Below, piece after piece: positions 1 to 9,905 of a stretch of 64,000 nt of DNA. How positions within the stretch are numbered: position 1 is the first letter of the stretch; each line of letters begins with the position of its first letter. The stretch is from Homarus americanus (taxonomy: Eukaryota; Arthropoda; Malacostraca; Decapoda; Nephropidae): assembly GCF_018991925.1 (NCBI RefSeq), contig NW_024744357.1, forward strand, positions 2,730,046 through 2,794,045, written 5' to 3'. Position numbers and translations under genes: made by a program. Under the pieces are notes generated by a model. The model searched no databases, was not told where the DNA came from, and saw only the letters and a program-made list of their open reading frames with translations.

Positions 1-215
1 CACATTATTACAACAATTACCAACTCTTACTGTAACAACATTCTATGGTAGGTTATTATTGTACAACAGTTCACAACTCTTACTGTAACACATTCTCTGG
101 TAGGTTATTATTGTACAACAGTTCATAACTCTTACTGTAACACATTCTCTGGTAGATTATTACTACACAACAGCTCAGAACTCTGATAATTTTCAGGCTT
201 CTTAACTTGAGGCTG
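1..215 (-). repeat. 52-bp tandem repeat derived from a LINE 3' coding end
   Basis: A unit of 52 bp starts at 51 and recurs at 103 and 155, with a degraded unit before it. Each unit carries a CTCTGGTAG...CAACTCTTACTGTAAC core. The same order of words (CTCTGGTAGATTGTTCC, then GAGTTCACAACTCTCACTCC, then a CTTCTTCAATCTTGAGCTG block) occurs in the LINE C-terminal coding region at 18290-18400 and 20870-20970, and bases 190-235 match the last of these words loosely. I infer that a piece of this LINE was duplicated in tandem and then decayed. No open frame survives. Confidence 0.6.
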
Positions 216-1070
216 TGTGTGACATCAAGGGTAGAAACAGTAATATATATCTTTAATGCTTCATTTCTTGGTGAAGCATTAAATATTTTTAGTACTGTAT
301 ATTTCACTAAATAAGTCTATAAAGATTTAATAAGTAAATATTAACTGGAGACAGTCAATCAGCTGATGCAAAAGCAGTTTCCCCTGACCTCAATTGATGG
401 CAGCATGATTGGGTACATCGTGTGACAGCACAGGCCACCATTAAGTCATTCGCTCACAACATACAGTAAGTCACCTCGAGTCTGAACAACTGTAGTCCAG
501 GAAGCCATAGTTCAGACTCAACGTGTTATAATTTGATAAAAGGTGTTTATAAATAATGAAATTAGTGTCGAAGTTGTCAGAAAAAGTATCGCAATATATG
601 TAAATATAATTGTAAATATTTCTTTAAACATTTTAAAATATTCAGTTGATAATCTTATGATTGACTGATTGATTGTGGTAATTACATCCCTGGCGACACA
701 CTACCTAAGGCTATATTTCAGGAAGAAAGTCAAACTTGGCTAAACTTCTATGAAACATTATGGTAATCAATTAATAATTTTAAAGCAACAAACATCTTTT
801 TTATTGTTTTTAAAGTAAAACAACTTCTATGAAATAACTCATAGGCAGAATATTCTACACCTAGAAGAAAGTGTTTTATTGGCGGCTTGTGTTATTATAT
901 CATATCAGCTTGGTTATCTTTTTTTCTGCACAAATCTCCTTTTTTTCAAAGATGGGACTGTGATACAGTGTATAGCTCTTTTACTACCCTTCTGAAAGCT
1001 GTTTACCTGGAAAACTAAGAAGAAATGCTATAAAAGGTTAGGCAGCAAGATTTTTGGTATCACCCTGTAG
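216..1070. other. AT-rich sequence without recognised feature
   Basis: I see no coding exon, RNA gene or classifiable element here. The stretch is A+T rich with short homopolymers. Confidence 0.5.
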
Positions 1071-1429
1071 GTAGTAGGCAGCTACCAAACAGGGAGGTAC
1101 TACCACCTGGGAAGATATTGGAAGCCTAATGTGTTGTCTAATGATAGACCCTGCTGCCATATGGCATCACGAAAATTGTGACCAAGTCAAAGGTTGCTGA
1201 TCTGACTCACTTCATTTAAACACAATTGAAGGGTCTCAATTGTTTCTCTTACTTTGCCAACACAAAATACATACAGTACTGTACTGTATATCATTTCTCA
1301 CTCTTGATCTTTTTTTTATTTTTGGTTCTTTATTATTATTAGTTTATTATTATTATTATTATTATTATTATATTTTCGCTCCCCATGCCTGGGTGAGCTA
1401 ATGCCCGTATAAAAAAAAAAAAAAAAAAA
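1071..1429 (+). mobile_element. SINE-like tripartite repeat, copy 1
   Basis: The copy has three modules in fixed order. First comes a unique head of about 230 bp that opens GTAGTAGGCAGCTACC and contains CATATGGCATCACGAAAATT. Second is an internal (TTA)n tract near 1333-1370. Third is a short 3' module (CCATGCCTGGGTGAGCTAATGCC) followed by a 19-base poly-A run at 1411-1429. Three further copies lie at 6853, 35941 and 43384. The terminal A run suggests retroposition. No clear pol III A or B box was found, so the class is uncertain. Confidence 0.65.
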
Positions 1430-2254
1430 TCTCCCAGTGGCTCCAGCCGACTAGTCATTCCGACTCTCTAGGCTCCAAAGGTCCCACCCCACACTGGTGT
1501 TTTTCATTACCAAATTTGTGCAAATGTGGCAAGGAAATATCCATTTGGTATTAAATGGAAATTATTTGGTACTGTATTAACACTGAAAAAATTCAGTTAA
1601 CATATATGATCAAAAGAAGTGAATTTGGTGATGATTTTGTTGCCGATTCAGTCTAAACAATTTTATCTACACTTCAGTTATATAAAGGTAAGCTATAAGG
1701 TTATTTTCCTTAAGAAAAAAAAAATATTTTACTGTATGTAAAAAAAATGGGAAAAGAAACACTCAATTTGGTAATGAATCTTAAGGGATCTGGTTATGCT
1801 GGAAAATCAGACTCTCTACCACCCTTAAGATGTAATTGCCAGATGCCGCTATTTGAGCTAATCATACTGAAAACCGTGACATCACATCATTGTACAGTAT
1901 TAGGAGGGATAAACTTGAATGTATATTAATTGGTAGCTAGTTATTTCACCCTTCAAAGGGCACTTTGTTATATTTAACTTTCCTAAACAATCACAAAGCA
2001 AACAATAACAGAAGATAATTTATTGGTGCATTCTTGAGATACTGTATCTATATATGGGAGGAGGAGTTGACAGACAAGAACAACAAAACAGTAAAACAAG
2101 GATGATTAACAGATGAAGAGAAATTGTAAATTTGCCAAAGATAATTTAAAAGTCACTATTCCTTTCTTCCGATCTACAAAAAATAAATAAAAATGGTGAC
2201 TACAGACTCTATTTACTACACCAGTTCTTGGACTAATCACAATATTTGGCCTAC
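1430..2254. other. Intron-like AT-rich stretch
   Basis: No exon or element is recognised. If the two E4B exon calls are right, this lies downstream of the second exon on the minus strand and would be intronic. Confidence 0.4.
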
Positions 2255-2360
2255 CTTTCTTACATGGTGTAATATCTAGTGGTGAGGGTGGTGGCTGCCT
2301 CTTGGAGGGTGAAGGCAGAAGAGCAGATGCCGGTGGAGACGTGGACAACTGAAGACTCTG
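2255..2360 (-). CDS. Candidate second exon of E4B-like gene
   Basis: Read on the minus strand, TCTCTCCAG precedes a 106-bp open stretch rich in Ser and Pro (it includes QSLQLSTSPPASALLPSPSK) that ends AAAG before GTAGGC. Phase 0 entry fits the phase 0 end of the exon at 5265-5354. A Ser/Pro/Gln-rich, poorly conserved segment right after the IRRRRLARL motif is what E4B proteins carry. Alternative splice sites exist: an acceptor at TGTACAG about 30 bp upstream would be out of phase, and a second donor CAT/GTAAGAAAG lies within the exon. The match is by composition and order only, so this call is weaker than the exon at 5265. Confidence 0.35.
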
Positions 2361-2606
2361 CTGGAGAGACCCACCCACTCTTGTTAAACTTACTGTACAT
2401 CTTTTTAACAACTTTGGTGTCTTGTACACTGTATCTTTATAATAATTTGGGTATGCTGTGCATTCCTCTTATTGATGATGTCTCACCCCCTGGCTAACTT
2501 ACAAAAAAGCCTTCAGGCTGCCCTATCCCAGCACATCTTCAGTCTTCCTATTCCCCTTATCCCTTCCCCCCATTTTCCCCTTAATGTATTGTTTCACCTT
2601 TCTCAA

Positions 2607-3320
2607 CTATGGTGTAGACATTCCCCATTTACCCAACACACCTGCCATACCATCTTTACTCTTGAATCCTTCCCACAAGTCCATACCATCTCGGTCAACC
2701 CATACCACGACTGCACAATTTACACCCTGTGCTTTCTCAACCATTCCAAATGCTTCATACGCTTCAACATTTCTTACCCCTTCCATTCTGGTAACTTCAT
2801 ATAACTCATCTACTCTATGTGGCTTGAAGTGAAGAACATTCTGCTCCATCCCAAGACCAGGTTTACATTTTCTACTTTAATGATACTTCCTATTCACCTG
2901 CCTTCTATCCATTGTTCTCAGCCTAGTTTCACTTTCCATCACACTATTCTAAACAAACATCACTTCCAAAGAGTTGAAATCTTTATCATTATCCAGTGAC
3001 TCATTCTTTATCATAAATTTACAATTTCATTTACTACTCAAATTATGAGCTCAATATGAGTCACCAAAATCCATCATATTACTCCATATTCTTTTTTCCA
3101 AATAATTTACTTGCAATATACTTTTATCACACAATTCACTTTTCACAAAAAGCATTATATCTTCGCAGAGACATGTTGCCAGTGAACACACTCCATCTTC
3201 CAGCTCCAAATTCACACTTCCCTCAGTCACCCCAGCCATCATTTCCCTTCCCACTCCATCCATAAATAAGTTCAGCACCCACAGAGATATCACACATCCC
3301 TGCCTCACTCTTACTTTCAA
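2607..3320 (-). pseudogene. Decayed non-LTR reverse transcriptase fragment
   Basis: Minus-strand frames at 3320-3051 carry VRQGCVISLWVLNLFMDGV, which matches the conserved non-LTR RT block usually written G(V/I)RQGC..SPxLFN(I/L)(Y/F)MDG. About 45 residues on, where the catalytic FADD box is expected, the text reads LCEDIMLFV, so the motif is degenerate. A second frame at 2849-2607 (VRNVEAYEAFGMVEKAQGVN) may be a downstream part of the same element. Stops and frame changes separate the two. The relic lies inside the putative E4B intron on the same strand. Confidence 0.6.
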
Positions 3321-4080
3321 CTTAAAGCTCTCATTTAATCCTCCATTTTGTCTAAAGCAGGCCTTATTCCTCTAGTGTACACTGTATACACAATGCCTTT
3401 ACTGCATCAATTTCATTTCCTGTAGCTCTATAAATATTTATCACCTACTCATAATGCCATTTGATCACTCAAACATCTCATCTGAAAATCCATAAATGCA
3501 GCCTGGTTTTTTCTCCACAGTATTTTTTTATGGCATGTAAACTCACCTCTTTTTTGTTTTAAGTAATGCAAACTAAAGGTAGGGATCTGATCCTGCTACA
3601 AATAGTCTATTGTTATTATTGTACCTTACACATGCTTTCTAATTCTCCTTTTATACTGTATGTATGTGTACTTAGATGAAAGATAAAATGTTTGCAGGGA
3701 ACAAACTTCATTACAAAAAACTGCCTAAAACTCCTCATCTTCCTACTTGCTTTAATCTTTCTCTCTACTTTCACATTCATACCATTTAACAATGTTACTT
3801 TTCTAGTTCTCTGAACTCTTTAAATAGTTAATTAACAGATTTCATCAATTTCTCATTTCAACATTTATTTGATATACATCTAATCCTAATTTTAAGTGTT
3901 GTAAATTATATCTTAATAATTTTGGCATGTAAAATAAATTTATCTAAATAAATTTACATTATACTGTACATAATATCTTAATAATACTGAAGTGTTGTAC
4001 ATTTTCAGCCTTTTCTTGTCACTTTCAACACTTTTCTAACATGAGTCTCCTATACCATTTTCCATGTATATATACCTGTA
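3321..4080. other. AT-rich sequence without recognised feature
   Basis: No gene or repeat family is recognised. Several TACTGTA heptamers are present (for example near 3655 and 3963). Confidence 0.4.
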
Positions 4081-5125
4081 CAGTAGGGTCGGGATATATT
4101 GCGACATTATATGACGATATTTTTTTCGCGGCTACCAAAATTATCGAAAATTTCCTATATACCGGTATAGCGAAAAAATTTGTTTATTTCACGAGGGAAA
4201 TCGGGCAGGAAATATTTCAAATGCACCACCATGGCAAACAAATGCGTTATTTGCTCACCAGAGGCGCCACCGTGGCTGCTCACTCAAGCATTCACGCTCG
4301 CCCGCTCAGTCTTTCTGAGTGAGTGACAAAAAAGCAGCCGACTCTGCCACAGATTACGACTTCTAAGGTGAGTGTAAATGGGTTGCTAGTGACATGAAAA
4401 GTAAAGTGAGGATAATGGAAAGCTTAATGGAAATTATTTAATACTATAACTAATTTATTGGTGTTCGTTTATGTAGGTGTGGGATTGTCAAGTGAGGGTG
4501 GCAGTGTGGCGTCTGCTGCCGAATCTGGTGTTCCCGGGATGGTGCGTCAGCTGCCGAGTCTGGTGTTCCCAGGATGGTGCGTCAGCTGCCGAGTCTGGTG
4601 TTCCCAGGATGGTGCGTCTGCTGCCGAGTCTGGTGTTCCCAGGATGGTGCGTCTGCTGCCGAATCTGGTGTTCCCAGGATGGTGCGTCAGCTGCCGAATC
4701 TGGTGTTCCCAGGATGGTGCGTCAGCTGCCGAGTCTGGTGTTCCCAGGATGGTGCGTCAGCTGCCGAGTCTGGTGTTCCCAGGATGGTGCGTCAGCTGCC
4801 GAGGTCCCAGGATGGTGCGTCAGCTGCCGAGTCTGGTGTTCCCAGGATGGTGCGTCAGCTGCCGAGTCTGGTGTTTCCAGGATGGTGTGTCAGCTGCCGA
4901 GTCTGGTGTTCCTTGATATTGAAATAGCCCGTTGTTCCTGAGTCTAGTGTTCATTGGTGCTTTAGTTAATAAGAAAATGAACTGGTTAAGTCAAGTTTAG
5001 TCACTTTTTTAGGCCCCCAGAACCTAACTCTATTTTCCCCATTGATTACATGTAATTATATATCGCGATTTAGTATATAGCGAACACAGTTGGACCCTAT
5101 CTTGCGATATATCCTGACCCTACTG
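4081..5125. mobile_element. Non-autonomous TA-flanked DNA transposon
   Basis: The element starts CAGTAGGGTCGGGATATAT and ends with the inverted form (ATATATCCTGACCCTACTG). The terminal inverted repeats are about 22 bp with two mismatches. Both ends are flanked by TA (4079-4080 and 5126-5127), the target of Tc1/mariner/pogo elements. No transposase is visible. The interior holds a 35-bp minisatellite (4518-4912). Confidence 0.8.
4518..4912 (+). repeat. 35-bp minisatellite, open in all three forward frames
   Basis: Units beginning GCCGAGTCTGGTGTTCCC recur every 35 bp (4518, 4553, 4588 and onward), about 11 copies. One unit near 4798-4815 is shortened. Because 35 is not a multiple of three and the unit has no stop in any forward frame, every forward frame encodes the same 35-residue repeat. 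The long frames over this tract are therefore probably repeat read-through and not genes. Confidence 0.85.
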
Positions 5126-5264
5126 TACTGTATTTTTTTATTTCTCTTTTCTTTACCTATTCTCCACACAACTGGGAAAAGAGAGGTAAGCGACAGAAAA
5201 TATCAAACTCCCTTTGGTGAAGTGCCTAAAGATTAAGGAGCAACTACCGTAAATTCACTCTTAC

Positions 5265-5354
5265 CGGGGACTGCGGAACAAGTATTTGGGAAGTGTCCCC
5301 ATTATTGCTGTTGCTGGAACCTGCCCCAAGGCGTGCCAACCGCTTCTTTCTAAT
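5265..5354 (-). CDS. Ube4b: N-terminal exon of ubiquitin conjugation factor E4 B (U-box E3/E4), candidate
   Basis: On the minus strand a strong acceptor (TTCTTTTTCCTTCAG, with a plausible branch point about 20 bases before it) leads into a 90-bp exon of 30 codons, followed by the donor CCG/GTAAGAGT. The exon opens IRKKRLARLGAG and continues into a Ser/Asn-rich stretch. The IRRRRLARL-type motif lies about ten residues from the start of E4B/Ufd2-family proteins. These extend ubiquitin chains through a C-terminal U-box, working with an E2 enzyme and the Cdc48/p97 system. Phase is 0 at both ends. The initiating exon, expected at higher coordinates, was not found, and the rest of the gene would lie left of the window. 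The call rests on a short motif plus splice sites. Confidence 0.55.
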
Positions 5355-6852
5355 CTGAAGGAAAAAGAATGTATCAGTCTATACATAAATTGACAGGATT
5401 ACACAGTTGAGCAATAAAAGTAATCATCCCAATAGAGGGAACCCTAGAGCAATGACATAAATACCAGAAATCTATAGAAGAGAAATATGAAATTACTGTA
5501 GTGTATTAGGAATGAGGGGATAATGGTAGAGATATTAATGGGTCAAAGGAAGGCACAGAAGGGAATGATGAATGAAATTAAAAACTGTAGTCCCTGGAAA
5601 GATGCAAGATATAGGAAGATTGGTAAAGGCATCCTGAAAACGTGTGGAGACAGCCAAGCTTACCAAGCCCGGGACAGGCATGGAAACTCTACCTCCAGAA
5701 AGACTTAGCATCCCTAGAAGGTGCAACACGGAGTGACTAACATGATTCCTGAAGTATATCACCTCAATTATCCAAGCAGACTGAGGGACTAAGGACTAAC
5801 AAGTCTTCAAATAAGACACAATAGGGCAGATCTTGAAGATATTCATAATTAAGTATTCTTTGAGATTGGTGACTGATTTAGCTTGATCTGTCATTAACTG
5901 AACCTGTCCAAGTTTCTTGTGATTAAAGTTACCACCCCTCCCACTCCCTAATGGTCAAAAGGGGTCAATGCTCATTAATGGCTTTGACAATTGGCACATC
6001 ACCTGCAAGTGTGATAAGAGTTACCGTAACCTGCCATTGGACTGTACACAGAGAAGTGTCTAAGTCATCAGCACAAACACAACAACATGGTGTCATGGCT
6101 CAAGCATATACAGTACAGCACTGTATAATATGTTTGTTGTCAGCAAGTCTCTTCAGTTGTGAGAGAGACTCCTTACTGACAAGTGAATTGAACTTGTCGA
6201 TTAACATTTGGTTTCCTCTACAATAGCCACAGTTTATAAAATAAGACATCAAAACAGACTATGAAACATTGTATGAAACTAGTCAGCTTTGCAACACAGA
6301 TATTCTAAAGATATTGATACTGGAAATATGTGCAGTGACTTGCAGGATATTGTACGGTGACTTTCATAGGGCCACAGGTCATAAGATGTACAGTACTGTA
6401 CTTCAGTTTTGTAGATGAATATAAACTGACAGATTGGTCCCAACATTCTCATTTCTCTCTGCATTCTCTTGACTCTACCAACAGTCTGGTGTGAGTGAGG
6501 AGCATAGCGTTTCAAAGCTCAAATTTATCAAAGCTTACAGTATTTCTGTTCTTCAACACTGCAATAGAGGCATGTTGGACTGGCCAGAATGTCAACAGAA
6601 CAGGAAATTGCAGAAAACACAACCTTAAAGAACTTGTTTCTAATTTTGCAAAATTGATACCACAACAATCATTACTACTTTTGACAAAATTCTTGCAAGA
6701 AAAAAATTCATTCAGCGGCCAAGGCTGACCATCTTCCCTATTTTTTATCAGTAACTCAAAAACTATTAAAATTAGAGTTACTGTATTTTGCATCATATTA
6801 AGAAACATTAGTTTGAACGTATTTGCTCCAACATTTTACTGGATTGATTGAT
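5355..6852. other. Putative intron 5' of the E4B exon, no recognised element
   Basis: I see no further exon and no classifiable repeat here. It contains several TACAGTA/TACTGTA heptamers (near 5497, 6110, 6388, 6538 and 6779). Confidence 0.4.
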
Positions 6853-7266
6853 GTAGTAGGCAGCTATCAAACAGGGAGGTACTACTGCCTGGAAGCATAA
6901 TGTATTGTCTCATGGTAGACCCTGCTGCTATATGGCATCACAAAAATTGTTACCAAGCCCCAGGTTGCTGATCTGACTTTGTCTTATTCACACACAATTG
7001 CAGGGTTTCAATTGTTTCTCTTACTTTGACAACACAACATACATATATCATTTTGCACCATTGACCTTTTTTTTATATTTTTTGTAATTATTGATGGTTC
7101 TTTAGTATTAGTATTATTATATTTTTATTTAAATTGTTATATTTTTTATTATTTTTTACTAATTATCATAAATTATTTTCATCATTATTGTATTTTTGTC
7201 CCCAGGCCCTGATGTGGGTTAATGACCTGAGCCCTGGTGGGCTAATCCTGGCAAAAAAATAAAAAA
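6853..7266 (+). mobile_element. SINE-like tripartite repeat, copy 2
   Basis: Same order as copy 1: head GTAGTAGGCAGCTATC, then CATATGGCATCACA-type core with single-base changes (CTATATGGCATCACAAAAATT), a (TTA/ATTT)n tract near 7100-7190, the module CCCTGGTGGGCTAATCC and an A-rich tail at 7253-7266. The tail abuts the 3' end of the minus-strand LINE relic that follows. Confidence 0.65.
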
Positions 7267-7800
7267 TCCTTGGCAATGCAACAGCTTAGGTCATATACTG
7301 CCGAATTAAACTAAAAGCATAGAAGGCAAAAACAGATACTAATGCCAAGTAAAAAAAAAAGATAGTAAACAGCATTAAACGGTCATAAAACAATTTAAAC
7401 GTTAATATATAAAACTCAAAGCTTGTGCAGAAGGTCGGCTTCCTCCACGAAGGAAGGATGTCCCCTCCCACGCTAGCCGCTCCTTCCCCTAGCACCAAAG
7501 TGAGACGGTAAGACCCTTCTCCCTGGCACCTGGAGAGGTCCTTATGACAAGATCTCTGAGACTGGGGCACTCCACCAGGTGTCAAACAGTCAATGGGACC
7601 AAGCAGTCATCACAATAGGGAGGGGGCACCCTCTCCCTTATAAAACTACGAGTCAGCTGCATGTGGCCAATGCAAAGGTGGGCCAAAGCAGTCTCCCAGC
7701 AGCGCAACAGTCCCCGATATCTTCAGGCACCCAAAGCAAAGTGGATGAGAGGAGTTTGTTTACTTCGACACCATCCCATCTGTGTTGCTAACTCGAGTTG
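7267..7800 (-). pseudogene. 3' end of a Jockey-like LINE (RNase H-like and knuckle region)
   Basis: Joining minus-strand frames from about 7745 to 7440 gives text such as ETALAHLCIGHMQLT, then YCDDCLVPLT and HLVECPSLRDL. In Jockey-type LINEs the end of ORF2 carries ETALARLRIGHTRLTH followed by a CxxC...HxxxC knuckle, and this matches in order and spacing. Several frameshifts break it. The region 7267-7430 is A/T-rich and would be the 3' UTR. It is probably the same insertion as the RT fragment at 9407-9640, split by the elements at 7880-9404. Confidence 0.6.
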
Positions 7801-7879
7801 GTACTCCACGATGTGTGACCCAAGACTCAATAATTTGAGAGTACAATGGCAAGACTCTGAGATAATGAATACAGTGATA

Positions 7880-8059
7880 CAGTATGCCCGGATAATTTGC
7901 GGATTTATATTTTGCGGTTCTCTATTATTCGTGGATGACACCCTGGATGTACGGTACCCAAGAATGTCCAAGGGTAGTTTTAAAGTTGCTGGCATTTTCG
8001 TGGCCAGGACAGGGAGCCATTCGTTCTCGAGACAGTAATTTCCTTTACCTGTACAGTAT

Positions 8060-8097
<38 letters not shown>

Positions 8098-8496
8098 AAT
8101 AAATAATAATGGAAAAATCCTCTCACAAATAATCAAAATTTTTTTTAAATGTCGAGTCTACCCTCAAGTCCAGTCCATGCTTTGTTATTAATAGAGCACG
8201 GAGTAGACGTGACGGTAGACTCAAAATTAAAAAACAAAAACAAATTCTGATTAATTGTGAGAGGATTTTCCCATTATTATGTATTTGTATGTGTGTGTCT
8301 TCACACACACACACACACACACATACACACACGTATACAATACAGGTAAAATAAATAAATAAATAATTGTCCTAAGGGCAAACATATAAATGGAATATAC
8401 ATTTCTTTGTACACAAGTAAAATATAACACCCCCCCCCGTCAACAAATATAATTCGCGGATTCACGGCCATTTTGAGAACCTAATCCCCGTAAATT
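7880..8496. mobile_element. TA-target element fragment hosting a nested palindrome
   Basis: The left end reads TA/CAGTATGCCCGGATAATTTG. A related but degenerate right end (ATTCGCGGATTCACGG...CCCCGTAAATT) stops at 8496, where the text switches to GGCCGGAAC of the next element. The outermost right terminus is therefore missing. The palindrome at 8044-8350 sits inside. Confidence 0.45.
8044..8350. mobile_element. Snapback palindromic element with GT/CA arms
   Basis: The outer arms are TTTACCTGTA (8044) and TACAGGTAAA (8350). Inside them (GT)n at 8062-8093 pairs with (CA)n at about 8302-8330. Further in, TAATAATGGAAAAATCCTCT pairs with AGAGGATTTTCCCATTATTA. The inner arms reach GAGTCTACC pairing with GGTAGACTC and meet near GTTATTAATA. 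Almost the whole 307 bp would fold into one imperfect hairpin. No coding potential is credible. Confidence 0.7.
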
Positions 8497-8841
8497 GGCC
8501 GGAACAATTAGTGCTGAACACTTCCGGCAACGAGAGATTTCCGGGTAACGAGACTCCTCTCTCAAAGGCGGAAAAATGCCCTGGAATTTTCCGGGTACGG
8601 GAAAAATTTTCTCGGAATTTCAGAAAAATGCTCCTGATTTTCATCTCTCAAACCCAGGAAAAGTCTCCCCCTCCCTGGAAACTTCCAGATACCCTGTAAC
8701 AGGAAAAATTTCTTGGAAATTTTCAAATAAATGGACCCCCGGAAAATTTTTCCCCAATGCCGAAATTTTCCAGAAAACTCCAGCATTGGGAACTATTTTC
8801 CGATTAAGAGGGCTTCCGGCCAACAGAGATTCGATATACTG
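8497..8841 (-). mobile_element. MITE with CAGTRATATC ends, truncated copy
   Basis: Read on the minus strand it starts CAGTATATCGAATCTCTG and runs through repeated TTTCCGGG/GGAAAATTTTCC words. It aligns along its length with the complete copy at 12985-13312. The copy ends at GTTCCGGCCA, lacking the last 16 or so bases of the terminal repeat, where it is fused to the element at 7880-8496. TA follows at 8842. Confidence 0.65.
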
Positions 8842-8843
8842 TA

Positions 8844-9404
8844 CTCTCAATTTAACCGAATTAATTTTTTCCATTATTTTTCACTCAATTTAGTGAACTA
8901 GTTGGCTAAATCAAGATTAATTCCATTAATACGCTCACACCTACAGAGACACCTCAGACACATGATATGTACATAGAAAAATTATTCATGGCTTACTTTA
9001 AATTAAGGGGTTCAGTGTTTGTTTTCAAAATTTTCAATAATTTCCAAAAATTTTTCCAATTGATAGCCACACTCTTTTGACTTTCTCCCCTTCACCACTT
9101 CCTTTCTGATACTAAAGAGAGACTTTCAGCATGATGTCTAAGCGCAGTAGTTAGTTGACAAAGATGTAGACTGAGAGGTAGCAGTGAACAACACACGAGG
9201 TGGCAGCAAGACACAGACCGAGCGGATGTAAACAAACCCCACTCGCCAAGCAGCGCATTTGGCATGGAATTTAACAGATTCACGCTCGATTTAGTGAACT
9301 AGTTTGCTAAATTGAGCAAAAATAACGGAAATTTTATTTACCAGAAATTTTGATTCAACGGAGAAGGGTGGCCTGAATTAGTTCAACAGACTGAGAAAAT
9401 ACTG
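8844..9404. mobile_element. Degenerate TA-target element
   Basis: Related inverted segments lie near the ends: CCATTATTTTTCACTCAATTTAG at 8870-8892 and its inverted relative near 9296-9325. Both sides contain a near-palindromic TTTAGTGAACTAGTT core. The right end is ACTG/TA at 9401-9406 and falls inside the LINE RT fragment. The left terminus abuts the MITE at 8497-8841 and is not resolved. Confidence 0.45.
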
Positions 9405-9406
9405 TA

Positions 9407-9640
9407 TTACTGTTTGAGGCTGCCACGTAAGCCTGTCGTCGAAAATAATACCCAGGAAGAGGGTCTCTTTGACACACCGCACACGGTGACCATAGATCTG
9501 TAGACTGGGACCAGGATGAACACCTCGGAGGCAGCAGAAATGCAAGGCAACGGTCTTCAAGGGAGAAAACAGTACTCGGTGGTCCAACAAGAAACCTTGC
9601 TTAGTGCAAGTGTACTGACCACAGTCGTGCATGATAGTTA
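9407..9640 (-). pseudogene. Jockey-like RT fragment
   Basis: The minus-strand frame reads FSPLKTVALHFCCLRGVHPG, then IYGHRVRCVKETLFLGIIFD and DRLTWQPQ. This matches the post-catalytic thumb-side block of Jockey-clade reverse transcriptases (FSxxKTxxLHFCRxRxxHPxPxL...FLGxxFDxRLTW). It stops at 9407 exactly where the TA-flanked element begins, so the LINE was the insertion target. The catalytic FADD part upstream is absent. Confidence 0.65.
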
Positions 9641-9905
9641 ACGTAAAATGAGACGACTTATATTATGCTCCATAGCCCATAAAACATGTAGCTGTAACTT
9701 CTTTATTGAGTCCCCCAGTTGAGGCGTCCGTTTTCTAACCATTTCAGTACGCCCGAATCCTCTGTTTTCTCTCAGGTACCTCAGAGACTGATATTTCTTA
9801 ATACCTCATATAGTGTTCAGAGATTTGAAATTGAGAGAGATCACACACCTGTGTTCCATTGAATTAGATATGTCTGATTACAGATGAAACATTCAAGAGC
9901 CCTTG
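9607..9905 (+). repeat. Unclassified repeat, mate of inverted copy at 22245-22555
   Basis: From about GTGTACTGACCACAGTCG to AGATGAAACATTCAAGA this stretch aligns in reverse orientation with 22245-22555. Shared words include GATATGTCTGATTACAGATG, TTTGAAATTGAGAGA and ACATGTAGCT. Identity is clear but patchy. The flanks differ, so the unit is about 300 bp. No terminal repeat or poly-A was found. Confidence 0.6.

Noticed and set aside
7286..7585. 99-codon minus-strand frame starting MTPGGVPQSQ as a gene
   Set aside because: It is one frame of the decayed Jockey-like 3' end. The conserved residues are spread over more than one frame.
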